From Diphasiastrum complanatum (taxonomy: Eukaryota; Streptophyta; Lycopodiopsida; Lycopodiales; Lycopodiaceae), in the NCBI GenBank assembly GCA_029204225.1, contig CM055111.1, positions 47,111,224 through 47,175,223 of the forward strand: a stretch of 64,000 bases of DNA, written 5' to 3'. Under the pieces are notes generated by a model that worked only from the letters and a program-made list of their open reading frames with translations, did not search any database and was not told the origin of the DNA. Below, in pieces: positions 11,514 to 24,419 of this stretch; positions within the stretch are counted from its first letter, which is position 1, and each line of letters starts with the position of its first letter. The position numbers were made by a program, and so were the translations under genes.

Positions 11514-12765
11514 ATGTTACCATCGCTGTGGCCTATGGCACATCGGGCACCAAGAGATGGACTTGCAGATACTACCACCTCAATTACACGGGTGGGCCCA
11601 CATGCATCAGGGCACATTTATTACGTTGGAGGGGGTACAAGATTGCCCCTTGCATGCATGTTCATGACACGATATTCACTCCTGCTGCACCGGACGAGGT
11701 TGGCCCTTCGAGGTTGGGGCCCAAAGTGAGAGTTTAACACTCAACTCTTAGACTTCAGTTGATTCTTAAATGTTGAAAACTTGAATGCTCATTGTTCAGT
11801 GAGCATTGACGTGTCATGTTGACATTTGATGGTTTATGGTTGCACATTAAACATTTCATTTTTTGAAATTTGACTATTGATTTTTAAATTTTATCATCTT
11901 ACGTTTTCAGTGTTCAAGTTGCCATTGATGATTGTGTAATATGTATGTACTAATGCTTTGAACGGTGAAGTTTTCGAGTTTGAAACTTTGATGGTCTGAT
12001 TTGGTCATCATTGTACTGAATTCTAATGTTTCAATGTTCAATGCAATGCACACACTATGTAGGTTTGCATTTTATATTCCTGGTCATGGAACGACCGCTA
12101 AAAGTTCATTCGAGCTTGAGGCAAATGGTCGTTTCTAATGAGTGGGCGTAGTGGGGCCCATCACAACAGCCGAAGAGTATGAGATTCGAGCAAATCGTTA
12201 TGTCGCTTGCATTTTGGGATGAGGCACGATCCATTGTCGTGGGCCTGCAGCCTATCTACACTGTCTTGCCCCTTACAGATCGAGAGGGCTCCACATTGGG
12301 CCTCTTATATGAGTTCATGGACAGGTTGGGTGAGCAGCTACGTCTTTGCATGACCATTAGCCCAGAGAGGTATACCGCTTACTATATTGTTCTGTTGCAT
12401 GACTCATGAGTCCTTAGTACTTAGTACTTACTACTGTTTGAATTTTGAAGTGATGAATCCTTGGTTGATTTCTCAGTTTTCAATTATCTAATATCTAGTT
12501 TCTGTGGCATGTGCGATGTGTCCGACCAATGATTCTTGACTCCTGAGGGCTCATCATTTAACATTCAAATCTAATATCTATTATAATTTATCTTGCAGGC
12601 TTGAGGAAGCCCAGCGCCTCTGGCAGAGCAGGTGGGAGTGGTTTCACCAGCCTTTGCATGCCATGGCCCACATACTGCATCCACTCTTTGGAGGAGTCAG
12701 GAACAGTACCTTGATAGGGAGCTCAGGGATGGCTGGAATGCCCATGTCTAAAGTGTGTGATTTTT
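11512..12765 (+). pseudogene. hAT-family transposase remnant (BED finger plus core)
   Basis: At 11540-11680 the plus strand reads WTCRYYHLNYTGGPTCIRAH followed by LLRWRG and C-x-H: a BED zinc finger (C-x2-C ... H). From 12089 an uninterrupted match to the hAT core follows (RPLKVHSSLRQMVVSNEW, a TAG stop, then FEQIVMSLAFWDEARSIVVG and GLLYEFMDRLG) to 12409. After about 190 bp of unrelated sequence it resumes at 12600 (RWEWFHQPLHAMAHILHP) and shifts frame before 12750. Between 11700 and 12080 the coding sequence is unrecognisable. hAT transposases cut and paste DNA and make 8-bp target duplications; this one is dead. Confidence 0.7.
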
Positions 12766-12814
12766 AATCTTTGTGATGAGAAATGAATGTGTGATGTTAG
12801 TTCAATAAGATGGA

Positions 12815-13657
12815 ACGCCAGATAATAAAGGGATAGTATTTCAATGGATCTCGTGGTTGGGTTATCGAGGACAAATAAACAAAATGATGCAATTTGGTTA
12901 ATTGTTGATAGTCTGACCAAATTGGAATTCCAGCCCACGCTCTTTGGGTCAATCATATTTGCCAAACAGGAAACATCATTGAGCTTTAGTTCTTCAACTC
13001 ATCTCGAGGCAGACGGTTAGATGGAAAGAATTAATTAGATGATGGAACAAATGTTGCGAGCATATGTTTCTCGACAATAATCTCGTTGGGGAAAAATATC
13101 CTTGATTGAGTTTGCCTACAATAGCAATAAGCATTTGGCTATTGGTTATAGCCCGTTTATGCTTATGTATGGATATCAGCCTAGATCACCCATTCTCGAA
13201 TGATCAAGTCTCAGAATAATGCGAAAAGATCACCTCGAGATTTTCAAGAAAGGGATTGGGTGTATTTGCAAATTCTGAAGGATTCAGAAGTAACGCGTAT
13301 TGGCAAGCATCACAATTTTTGCTCGATATAGGGGACCATATAAAATACTAAAAACAATTGAATCTTTGGCTTACCAATTAGAACTTTCGGAGGTATTTCA
13401 CGGTAGTTGACTTAAAGTTTACTTGAAGGGGATCACCTTGATTCTAGAGATATATTGGACTCGTCTGACCCATTTTGAACTTGATAAGGTCTTGGATACA
13501 AGAACTAAGCGATTGCGTAATCATATAGTTACTGAGTATCGAGTTCGCTAGAAGGGCGATATGGATGATCACAACTCTTCAGAACATGGGGGTAGCCTTA
13601 GAAAGAACTTCTCTAACTTTAAGTTTTGAGGTGAGAACTTGATTAAGGGGGGAAGTA
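12815..13657 (+). pseudogene. Ty3/gypsy integrase C-terminus with chromodomain
   Basis: Plus-strand fragments in several frames: MDLVVGLSRT and KQNDAIWLIVDSLTK (integrase core start), MMEQMLRAYVSRQ, LIEFAYNSNKHLAIGYSPFM (core end), then LAYQLELSEVFHG and a chromodomain-like end (LDTRTKRLRNHIVTEYRVR, stop, KGD). This matches chromovirus-type gypsy elements, whose chromodomain guides insertion into heterochromatin. A purine-rich tract (AAGGGGGGAAG) follows at 13645-13655. The upstream gag-RT is missing. The left edge abuts the dead hAT element. Confidence 0.8.
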
Positions 13658-14196
13658 TGTCATGCCTACGATTGAACTGATCTCGCATTAATGTCTCGTA
13701 AGAGGTCAATAGGCCTAGCTCGACCCGTAATTTACTTATGGCTATGAGGGGTTGGGACGCTCATAATACTAAAGTCATAATTAATGCTCTAGAGGTCTAA
13801 AACTCATGATGGTGGATTTGCATGGAATTTGTAGTGACTTGTAGGGGAGTGGCTGATGTGGCCCAGTTAGGCTGTTGAGGTGTCCCAATGAGGTGTCACA
13901 GTTCAGTCCTAGTTTAGGTGGATCCTTGGAGGGCATAAGTGTACCCATAGGCCTCCCTTGGAGTGAGTTTGATGTTGTGTATGGTAGCTAGATGTTGTTG
14001 GTGTGACATCTCTCCTACCGAGTCTTTGTTGGTCCATAGCTTGGGGTCTAGATCCGTTTGATCTAGATTGGTGGGGTAGATATGATCCACCACCTGGTTC
14101 CTTTGTTTCTGTTGATTTAGCATCCTAGTGTCGGATCATTGGAGGAGGTCTTGAAAGTTACTGGGATTGCAAGCACACAACACTTGGTCCTTGACA
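13658..14196 (+). mobile_element. Putative 3' LTR of the gypsy fragment
   Basis: Begins TGTCATGCC just after the polypurine tract. A matching TGACA lies at 14192-14196, giving TGTCA...TGACA ends about 540 bp apart. No second LTR is available, so the end is provisional. Confidence 0.4.
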
Positions 14197-17100
14197 CTTC
14201 ATTTACTTTCATTTATCAGTATAACATGTGATTAGGCCCCTTGGGCTCTCTTAGCAATAGGATAAAATCAGTTAGTCTCATCAGCGATTCGGCTATGACT
14301 TAGCATTTTGAGAAGCTGAGTCATTCTTGTCAAGCACCTAGTCCTAACTCATTGAACTCTTAGCCAGCCATAATTAGGCTTAAGCTACCTCATTTGGTAG
14401 ATTGATTCTTTGAGATTAATCCTTAGCTTAGCATAAGTTACATTGGCTGTAGATAAACTTAGTCTTATCAATAATTCTTATAAAGACTATGATCATTGCT
14501 CTTTCTACTTGAAGTTCTTTCATCTCCTTCCTTCTTTATGTGTGGTAACTAGGACCCTAAACAAGCTAGGCTACTTCGATGGAGTTTTCCACCACCACTT
14601 CCAGCTAAAGGAGCTAGGGAAGAATGTTTATATATGGCCTACCCACCAAACTTTCCCCGTCCTTGCTAGAAGCTCTTTGCTTCAAGAATTGGAGACGAAG
14701 CCAAAATCTCTGGCCCCAAAGTTGGGGCACCCACTGCCATTCAGTACGTTCTGCACTTTTTAGCTACTTGGAAAGATGATCATGTGTCTTGAAGGTGGTG
14801 ATGTACAGTTTGGAGACCTTTTTCTTTTTGGAAGGGCTCATTGATATACTAAAGGTCTATGACCCCTTCACTTGTAACAGATCAAGCAATTGTTGTCCCA
14901 TTTGAGATGCATGTCTGTGATCTGCAATTGAAGTGAGACACTTCTTTGATGTCTTGGTCACTCACATGATTATCTGTGGTAGGAATGTGGAACTGTTAAG
15001 GCTTTCTACAATAGATAGGGCTATTCTTATGCAAGTGCAGAGTACACTTTTTCGGCCTGTACGTTACCTGTCACAAGGTCTTCCCACATGCCCCATCTTG
15101 CAATGGTTGTAGCCTAGACATTATGTACTAGCAAGATTCACAGCTCTCTAGAAATAGTATCGATTAGTTTGTACATATTAGATGTTTTGTGTGTTATCGA
15201 AATTATACTTTTTGCAGCATTCAGCTTATGCAGTATTTTTGATGTTACACTTAGAATACACCAATCAGTAACTTTAAGAGATGCATCACGCTCACCCTTT
15301 GGATGATACATTTGAGATCTACTTGGTAGTTTTATGTGTCATTTTGGCTCGTCAACACGCCAATAAATTGTTCGAGAAATATGGATGGCTTTCATGGACG
15401 CTGTGATTTTGTTGTCATCCTGGCGCTCATAGTAACAAATTTCTGAGATCTATTTTGCAGGATCCTGCTAACAAAAGGAATGTAATCTGTGACAGCAAAT
15501 TACGTGAATTGTTCAAATGTGAAAGTTTCGTAGGGATCTCCGTAACAAAACTTTTGGTCCCACATTTTCCAAAAGATGACACCATGTAACTGAAGATAGT
15601 GCAAGAAGAGTGAGTGCTTTGGGCAGCTATAGGGGCAGTTCTTCTCGTATGCCACTTGAGTGCCACAAGAGTTATAAGCAATGTTCATTGACAGAGGCAC
15701 ATATGGAGGGAGGATAGTCTGCGAGTCGTGAATAGAAGTTGACAATCTTTTGCTTGATCAAATTTTTGTGAACAATTCTCACTTAGCTTTATCTTAAGTG
15801 GATTTTTTTCTGATGGTTGTACATCGAGATTATGTTGACAAGGATAAATTGACATTGAAATTCCCTTTTGGAACTTATTTAGCATTGTGCTTCTTGATGC
15901 CTGTTACATTTTTTTGATAAATTATTTGATGTGTATTCCATGATAATTAGAAATCTGAATGTTGAATTGTTCAGCATGGAGAGATGCAATACTATCACAA
16001 AGTAAATTGTTTTAGTTTTCTTTAGAAGTTTTTACAAATAAATGCATGATTAAAAAGGTTCAAATGATCCGTTACTGCAAATGCCTTCTGTCCTACATAT
16101 GAGTTCGTAAGTGTGCAATTTTTGTTGTGCTTTGGACGATGATTATTGTACATAGCTGGAGATGATATTTTCACATAGGCTAGAACTTGATATACTTTAG
16201 AACTTGCCTTGACATGGACAAACAGTAATAATAAATGAATGTTGATCATTATGCCATGTTTTAGAAATGCATCACTTATTTTTTGCTCCGTCTCAAATGA
16301 TATCCTTTTCTTCGACCCATTTTGAAAGATAAAGAATACTATAATCATGGCAAGGCCTTGTCTCATTGCTGGGTTTTAATCCATCTCATATATTAGCTAG
16401 ATCTTGGTTACTTGCTCATTTCGGTAACACCATTTAAGTTGGTGCATAATTAACTTGTCAATTTGACTAGCTTGCTTTGGCAATTCACGTTGGCCTTTAA
16501 ATATTTTTAAAAGGAAAAATATGCAAATTATACCAACTATCAATGGGTTCTACAAGGTTTTGAAAGCAACGAGAAAGAAATGGATCAAGGGTGATGTAAA
16601 TAATAACATAAGATGGATGCGAGATGGAGTTGAAGTCAGCAGGAGGCACTAAGGCAAATCTTGGAAAAGGAAGTTGAGGTTCGAAGAAAGAGTGAAAAAT
16701 TATAAGGAAAATCAAAGGTACCTCAAGGATTAGAATGTAATGGCTTACTTTCTTGGTTGTTTGGCATTGGAATTTGTTTTATAAGTGCATCATACATTGC
16801 CAACATTAAAAGACAGTGTTGAAGCAAGGATTAAAATAAAAAAAAAGAAGCAAACAACATTTTTGAACAATAGAAAGCAAGACGTGTTATGTTGAATGAT
16901 CATTATTTTTGTAGGAGAGATCATATGCTCATTATTTAGTCAATTGAAAACTTTGATTTGAAAGGCTTAGAAGATACGTGTATTTCGATATAAGCCGAAT
17001 TGGACATTAATCTATTGGAATGCTCACATCTACTTCTACACAATGTAGCTCACTTTTTGTCTTTGGATTATGTTATGTCAAAAAAGTGAGTTTTGAGGAC

Positions 17101-19024
17101 CTTGAATACATCGTCCATTACCTACATGCACATTGCCAAATTACTCTTGATCAACTAGGATCTTGATGAGCTATGAAACGCAATTTGGATCTAGGCCAAA
17201 GCTCTTGTACGCAAAAGGCAATCATCATTCAAAGTCAAGCAACTCACGTATATCCTTGAAAAAACCAAGTAAATCTCATTGTGGAAGAGCCAAACAAGCA
17301 CCTAGCTCTCGAGTAGAGAGAGAAAGCAACCAAGCTCTCGGGTAGAGAGACAATAGACCAAAAGTATGCAAGTCAAAAACTTGATTAACTCTCAAAATTT
17401 TTAAAAGTACAATGAGAGTCCACATCCATATCGTGGTAGCTCGAGTTCCTACTCCATTAGGCATGTGGTGATCTCTAAAAATGATGGATCCATGATTTAT
17501 ACCTCAAAATTTGATTTCACCTCGAAAGTCAATGTGATGAGTTTTACAACCAATGAGATGTGACTCATCTGCTCACTTAATCCTAGATACAACACGCTCT
17601 CAACAAGTGACACATTTGTGTAAAGAGCATGGTGAGATGTTTGGAGCATGGATTTGGATATCTGCCACCCTAAGGTGATTGGTATGAGAAATTTATGAAT
17701 AAATCATTTGATAACTAGTACATGATAACAATAGTAAAGTGACTTTGATGTTGATTTACAGAATTATCTTGCACACACAAATTAGAGATTTTTTTGCAAG
17801 TAATTACACTTTTTTGAGTATGGATGCAGTTGCTCATACAAACATGTTATATAAGAACATACTACTGGCCAAACACAAACCTGAAACAATAAGGTGAATA
17901 TTCATGTGTTCAACTATTTGAGCCATGCCATATACTCAATCATGTATTTCGCACAAACAATATCTAGTTCAGAGGTGAAGTATCCCATTTGATTGCTCAT
18001 TTAGAGCATTCAAATGAAAAATTAAAGTAACTATCACTATTGTTGCATCTGCTTGTATCACATGCCTGCAACACTGATGGGGAGTGTCATGGTCTCTGTG
18101 AAGCAAAGAGAATATGTATTCACTGCTACAGGAATGATTGTCTATTTGGATTAGACTTGAGGTTATCTTCTGAGTGTTGCTAATTGCATGTGACTGTGAA
18201 TAGACTTGCTGGCAGCGTTCTGTAGGGTAGGTCGAAAATTCAATGGTAGATGAAACCTTTTGGCAGTACTACCCAGTTGTGATAACTTGTTTGAATCAGT
18301 CTGTGATTGGTTTATCTAAGAAAGCATATCATACACTTTGCTGAGCATAATTGCTGATAGTCTGCTTATGATTAAGCTTCAACATGACACAGTCAAAATC
18401 GATGCTAATATAGCCTCTTTATAGTGAGTTTATATAGAAGATTTGCATATCTACTGAATATGATACTATCGAACTTGTATGTGGCAGTTACAAAGGCCAA
18501 AGAGTACACAAAATGGATACACATGGCATATTTCTATAAGCGAACTACAGGTGGATGTGTTCTCATTGGTTCCTCTTTGAGAATGACTATAAAAGTCTGA
18601 AGCCTGTTGAGAGTTTTTAAAGGAGACGCTTTCCTGGTTCAATTCATTTATTCTTGTTTGCAGAGAGAAAAGCAGAGACTCACAAGGGTCTGAATTTTCA
18701 TCATTCATTCTCTTGTTTTCAGGACATAGAGATGCTGCTCTGCTCTATGTGCATGGTGTGAGTCATCTTGCTCTATTCCTGTAGTAACGTTTGAACCCCA
18801 GAGATTTCGACTCTCTGGATTGAGACGCGAAGACTTCATGTACTGAACCTGATGTAATTACTATTGTAATTTGTGTCTGTGGAGAATGTCAACAATAATG
18901 CACCAAGAAAAGTTGCAGCCTTATTCCTTTGTCAGTACAATGATGAGCTAAGGGAAATGTTCATGAGGGTACTTCTTTCATGAATTTGGATAATTTCTTT
19001 TAAAAGGTAAGCTACACCACAATC
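14197..19024. other. Long stretch without a recognisable gene
   Basis: AT-rich sequence with scattered ORFs of up to about 114 codons, none showing a motif I can name. A TATA-like GACTATAAAAG at about 18584 and a splice-acceptor-like TTTTCAGG near 18716 precede the small ORF at 19025, but this is too weak to call a promoter or exon. Confidence 0.5.
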
Positions 19025-19426
19025 CAACAACCTCCGCCACAGAGTATCTCTCCACCTCTTGCACCCCTCAATTCACAATCACCCCCACTTGCTTTTCATA
19101 CACCTCCGTTTAGCCTTGCTCTTGATTTTCTACCATTTAACCCAATGTCGTATCCTAACTACACACGCACCCTCCCCGACATTGGTCCTTGGGAGCAGTT
19201 ACCCCTTGCAGCCCAAAAAGCGGTATGGTTGGTGAATGAGCTCCAATACAATCTATTCGGCACCATAGGGGGACAGTATACTATGCGGCAATTCGACGAT
19301 GGTGCTATGGCGGACCTTCAGAAAGAAAAAACAAGGCTGGAGGAGGAAAACAAACAACAACAACTCGAAGCACTTGTATGTGCTATTTTGAGTATAGCAG
19401 AAATGCAGTTAAGTTGTATAATTTGA
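19025..19426 (+). CDS. Unknown proline-rich, coiled-coil ORF or exon
   Basis: An open frame with an N-terminal proline-rich stretch (PPPQSISPPLAPL), then a tryptophan/leucine segment (WEQLPLAAQKAVWLVNELQ) and a charged helix likely to form a coiled coil (LQKEKTRLEEENKQQQLEAL). A consensus donor GTATGT at 19376 directly after LEAL suggests the real exon ends there. The first in-frame ATG is at 19145, but the proline-rich part is in the same frame upstream. I do not recognise the family. The proline-rich then compact layout resembles the ORF at 59492-60881, though no sequence match is evident. Confidence 0.4.
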   Translation, partial: QQPPPQSISPPLAPLNSQSPPLAFHTPPFSLALDFLPFNPMSYPNYTRTLPDIGPWEQLPLAAQKAVWLVNELQYNLFGTIGGQYTMRQFDDGAMADLQKEKTRLEEENKQQQLEALVCAILSIAEMQLSCII

Positions 19427-20492
19427 AAGATGTCAACTGTTGTAGTATGGTTGTTTTGTGTTGATTTCTACAATAACCTTGGCTACCTTCCCAATCCATG
19501 TCTAAACATCCCTCAATCACCAACTTTTACAACCATTTTGAATTTATGTTAATAAGATGCTGATTTTACGTAAGCAATTTTAGATCTATGTTTTAGTAAT
19601 ATAATTTTGTGAGATTTCGTGCAATATCAAAGTTACTTCCAATTTGCCATAGAACTACTTTTTATTTTATGTTCTAAAAATTAATGGCTATGACCTTATT
19701 AAAAATTGAAGCACAATTGCACTTGACATTCAAAGCCCTGATTAAATGCTACTTTGACTCAAATCTCAAGGAATCCAAATTTCTAAGAAATCATGCTTGA
19801 ATGCTTTTAGGCCTATTTATGTGAAGCAAGACTTTGGCATGCAAAGGTACTCTTTGACCTTCAAGTTATATCCTCTTCTTAAAGGCTATACTCTAAGAGA
19901 GGGAAAATCTTAAATATCAGAAGGACAAATTCGAGTTTTCCAACAAAAGATTAAATATGCCCTTTGCTTTGGAATCGAATTTCCAAAATCAAAACTTTAC
20001 CTTAAATCAAACCTACCTAATTTTGCAATAAGTCTACCGAACCTCAATATGTACTTGATTGAACTGAGTTAGAGTTTAGAATCACTTGTGTCCTAATCTT
20101 TCCCAAGTATAGTTGTGCTAAGAGCAACTTTCCATGTTGCTCGGTCACTCATGGAAAGTGATGTATTTATGAAGAACGTTTGGTTGCTTGGGTGAACGGG
20201 TTTGCAAGAATGGTCAAGATTAGATGTTGGAGAGAATAGGTCACCCGTTCACCATGATGCACATTCTGGGTGGATGGATGACATGAAGGGCACCCTAAGG
20301 CCTATCGAAATCCTTACTCCTACCACATTGACAACCAAGAACATAATTAGGGTCATTCAAGACTAGAGAAAAGGCTGTTTTATCTTGGCCCTTTCACTTG
20401 CCACCCATTTTTTGAACTTTGGAAGTGAGTTGATGGGCAATTGATCAGCCCCCCCCTTTCAAACTTGGTTGGCTGCAATATGACTGGCCAGT
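19427..20492. other. No feature recognised
   Basis: AT-rich spacer between the unknown exon and the gag remnant. A C-rich run (20449-20457) is the only landmark. Confidence 0.5.
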
Positions 20493-21950
20493 TTGAATCC
20501 TTGCCATACCATTCATCCATTTTTCTTAAGTTTTCCTTGGCAATTCAACATGCCAGACAATACTATTAAGTTTCTTGAAAAGGACGAATGTACATACTGT
20601 TTTGGAAATCATACGAGTGCAAGACGTCCAATCAAGAATCCTCAACATGATGGACCAAAGGTGGAGCAGAAGGCCCGACAGCCAGATCCAACGGTTCAAC
20701 GGTCAGAAGCAGAATCAAGCCAACAAGGAGCTCATCTGAAGGATGGATGTCAGATAAACCCATCTAAATCACAAATTTCTTCAACAAACAGTGGCAAGGT
20801 AGAAGTTTTGGTTATATCCTCTTACATGTCACCGAACTCCATGGAGGACCATAACAGCCTACCAGTATTCTTTGTGGAAGATCCTAAGGAGAATCTATTA
20901 CCAGTGTATGCCTATCAACTTAGAGGCGAGGGATGATGTATTGCACTCGGTAAGATGTTATGGATGCGGAGGGAAACACCGTCGTGCTGAATGTCCACAT
21001 CGAGGGGATCCATCAACATTTGATCCCTCGTGTTCACAATGCGGAGTTAATCATCCATGCCGAGATTGCCCGATGAGAAATCCACAAATAGCCAGGAGGC
21101 ATTTGGCCTATGTAGACCGACATGCACCTGTGGTGACCCTTCCACCTCGAACGCACTATAAAAGAAAAATCTTGGTGCCACCGGGTTATGAAACGAGTGA
21201 CGAAGAGAACAATTTGGCAAAAGTCCCAAAGTACGCAAATATACCCTCGGGCAAACAAGTAAACAGAAGACAGAGATGGTAGAATCCATCACGCCAATGG
21301 TAAATGAGGAAGTCAAGAAATTGGCATCCGACGAAGTCCAACGGATTTTACCAAGTCTCTTGGCGCAATCACTACAAAGAATTCTTAGTGATGAATTACA
21401 AAGGGGACTAGCATCAACAGGACAACTTAAAGGCAATTCAACACAAGATCCAAGGAAAAATGCCATCACGCAGCCTTCAACGGGGAAGTGCAATGACCAA
21501 GGGAAGACTAAAGCTGATGATTGTCCCTCAACGAGCAAGATTCAACCAAAGTCTCATTGTTCCATAATGCAGCAGCCCAAACCAATGCCAAATCCAGGTA
21601 TATCCATTCTTCAAAGGCCAAATCCAGGGAATCCAAGCCCAAATAGGCCTCCAATACAGCAAGCACCAGCACCTACAATGACAAAGCCTTGTCCTAAATC
21701 TTTGATATTGATTGTTGAGGAAAGTCTTCAGGTTATGGCATACCATGAATACCTGGACAGACAAGAGAGTCAAGCAAGCATGTCATATCCACATTATGAT
21801 TTGGGGGAGTCCATGATGTTGGGACCAGTTGCGCCAATCTATGAGGATCCAGTTTTATCTTGGGATACTCTAATGGAATGTCTCAACTACCCAATTGTTG
21901 ATGAACAAGGTTATCCGGAATGGCCACTAGACCCTCATGGGTATTATTGA
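20493..21950 (+). pseudogene. Gag-like polyprotein with CX2CX3HX4C zinc knuckles
   Basis: Three overlapping frames (20493-20936, 20872-21282, 21276-21950) form one protein broken by two frameshifts. The middle part has two zinc knuckles, CYGCGGKHRRAEC and CSQCGVNHPCRDC, both spaced CX2CX3HX4C; retroviral and copia knuckles are usually CX2CX4HX4C. A possible third half-knuckle (CTYCFGNH) lies in the first frame. The last part is acidic/amphipathic (VKKLASDEVQRILPSLL) and then proline-rich. No protease or RT follows; a CT-rich LTR starts about 240 bp downstream. It looks like the gag of an LTR element lacking pol, but the family is unrecognised. Confidence 0.6.
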
Positions 21951-22193
21951 AAATCTGGCAAGTCCCAGTTCTTGCTGATCATCCACTAATAAAGCCTCAG
22001 GTTTTACGTAAGCAAATTCTATCCACGCTTTTCCTGAAGCAGCCATGTCCCAGCAATAAAAGAACCGACAACAGTGCCCCTTCACGACAGTTCCAGCCTA
22101 GTGCCGAGGGACCGACACTACTTTGGGTCGTGGACCCTGTTGTGGGTATTTCTTGCACAGTAATAAACAAGTGGGTCCCATCACTTAAAATAT

Positions 22194-22870
<677 letters not shown>

Positions 22871-22947
22871 GCTCCCAACGACGGATCCCTATGCTACACC
22901 GACGACACAACACCTATACAAACAACAAAAAAAACCAGACCTTACCC

Positions 22948-23985
22948 AATGGAACACCATAATGACCCCCATACCATAGAGGACTATCAACTCGAAATGG
23001 TTTCATCTATGTCTGAGCAAGTCCGACAGCATAGGTTCTCACGAATGAAATCCAGAATCCACGAGTCTTCCAAAAATCCATTTGAGAGATGAGAACCTGA
23101 TAGAGTCAAATCTTCACGTGCCAGAGCTCATTTTTATGGTGCTGACTCATCACAGGCTAGAACACACCTCAATGGAGCCTTTGCTAACCATGGCACTCCT
23201 ATTGAAAAACGAACTTTGAAGTTCTACCCAAGTACGATGGTAGTTCAGACCGTCAAATATTTTTACAAGTCTTTGAAAATGCATGCGACATTTATGGTGA
23301 AACATCCAACGACGCTATGGTCCAACCGTTTTCCATGACCATGATTGATAAAGCACGTGAATGGTTTTCTAACCTGGATCATGATGATAAATTAGATTGG
23401 ACTATTTTGAAAGAGTCCTTCATCAAATGTTTCAAGCCTTTTTGTTTGATAGAAATACCTTTTGTTGAATTGAGTAACGTCAAGATGGCAAAATATGAAA
23501 AAGTACGAGATTATATCGAGCGTTTCAAGCGCTTAGAAAGTTAAGTACAAGAACAACCCACAGAAATGATAGTCATCATCTGGTTCTTAGTCGGACTTCC
23601 AAGATGGATTAGACGCGAGCTTAGATCTAATGATGAATGTACATGCTTAAAGTTAGCTATGTCTGATGCCATCCGGGAGGAAGACGAAGGATCTGATGTT
23701 GACAAATCTAGGGAATGGAGAGCACATCGTGTTGTCCATGAATTGAAGCTGAACGAAGATACCCGAGATCAGCTTTGGAAATCGCAGATGGAGTTGCTTA
23801 ACCAGCAACACCAAATGCAAATGGAGAAACTCACTAAGGAGTTTCAAGACACCTTGACGTCTATCCAAAGCCATATGCCTAATCAGCTACCCCCTGCACA
23901 TGTAACTTATAGACAATGAAACATCTAGTGCCTACATTGTTGGGCTACACATCAAGTTAATGATTGCCCTTCATATCAGCCTATT
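22948..23985 (+). pseudogene. Ty3/gypsy-type gag remnant
   Basis: Follows the LTR at 22194-22870. After a decayed N-terminus, 23317-23541 matches the retrotransposon gag domain (MTMIDKAREWFSNL, LKESFIKCFKPF, MAKYEKVRDYIERF). A TAA at 23542 interrupts it. It continues with FLVGLPRWIRREL and an acidic then coiled-coil stretch (MELLNQQHQMQMEKLTKEF) to 23919. A knuckle after another stop reads CLHCWATHQVNDC, again CX2CX3HX4C. Gag would form the particle that packages element RNA. No pol follows; after about 24230 (a T17 run) unrelated copia sequence begins. Confidence 0.75.
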
Positions 23986-24419
23986 CAAGCCAATTTTATA
24001 CAATGACATGAAAAACAACCATCCCAATATGGAAATTCCTTGTCTTATCATGAATACCATCCAGAAAGATTGTGTCAGAAAACATAGTTTCAAAGATTGT
24101 CCAAAACAACCCAACAAGATCCAACCTGTCTGCCACATTCATAAATGAGTCATTGTCGGAAGACAGTCAAACATATATCTCGTCATCTGTTACAATTTCC
24201 AACCAAGAGCAACACCGCCAGGGAATTTTTTTTTTTTTTTTGCCTTTCTGCAACCTCAAATCTATATATCTTCCACATTCTGAGAAGATTTTCAATGCAT
24301 TACCCAGACTCGATCATTTGATATACCAAACGATGGATATAAACAACAAATATGAGAATCAGAAATCTATATGAAAATTCATTTTATGAATCTTCTGATT
24401 AGAGGAGTACTACGGCAAT

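Noticed and set aside
15427-16366. Overlapping minus-strand ORFs of 66-114 codons
   Set aside because: No recognisable motif, low complexity of composition, no splice or transposon context.
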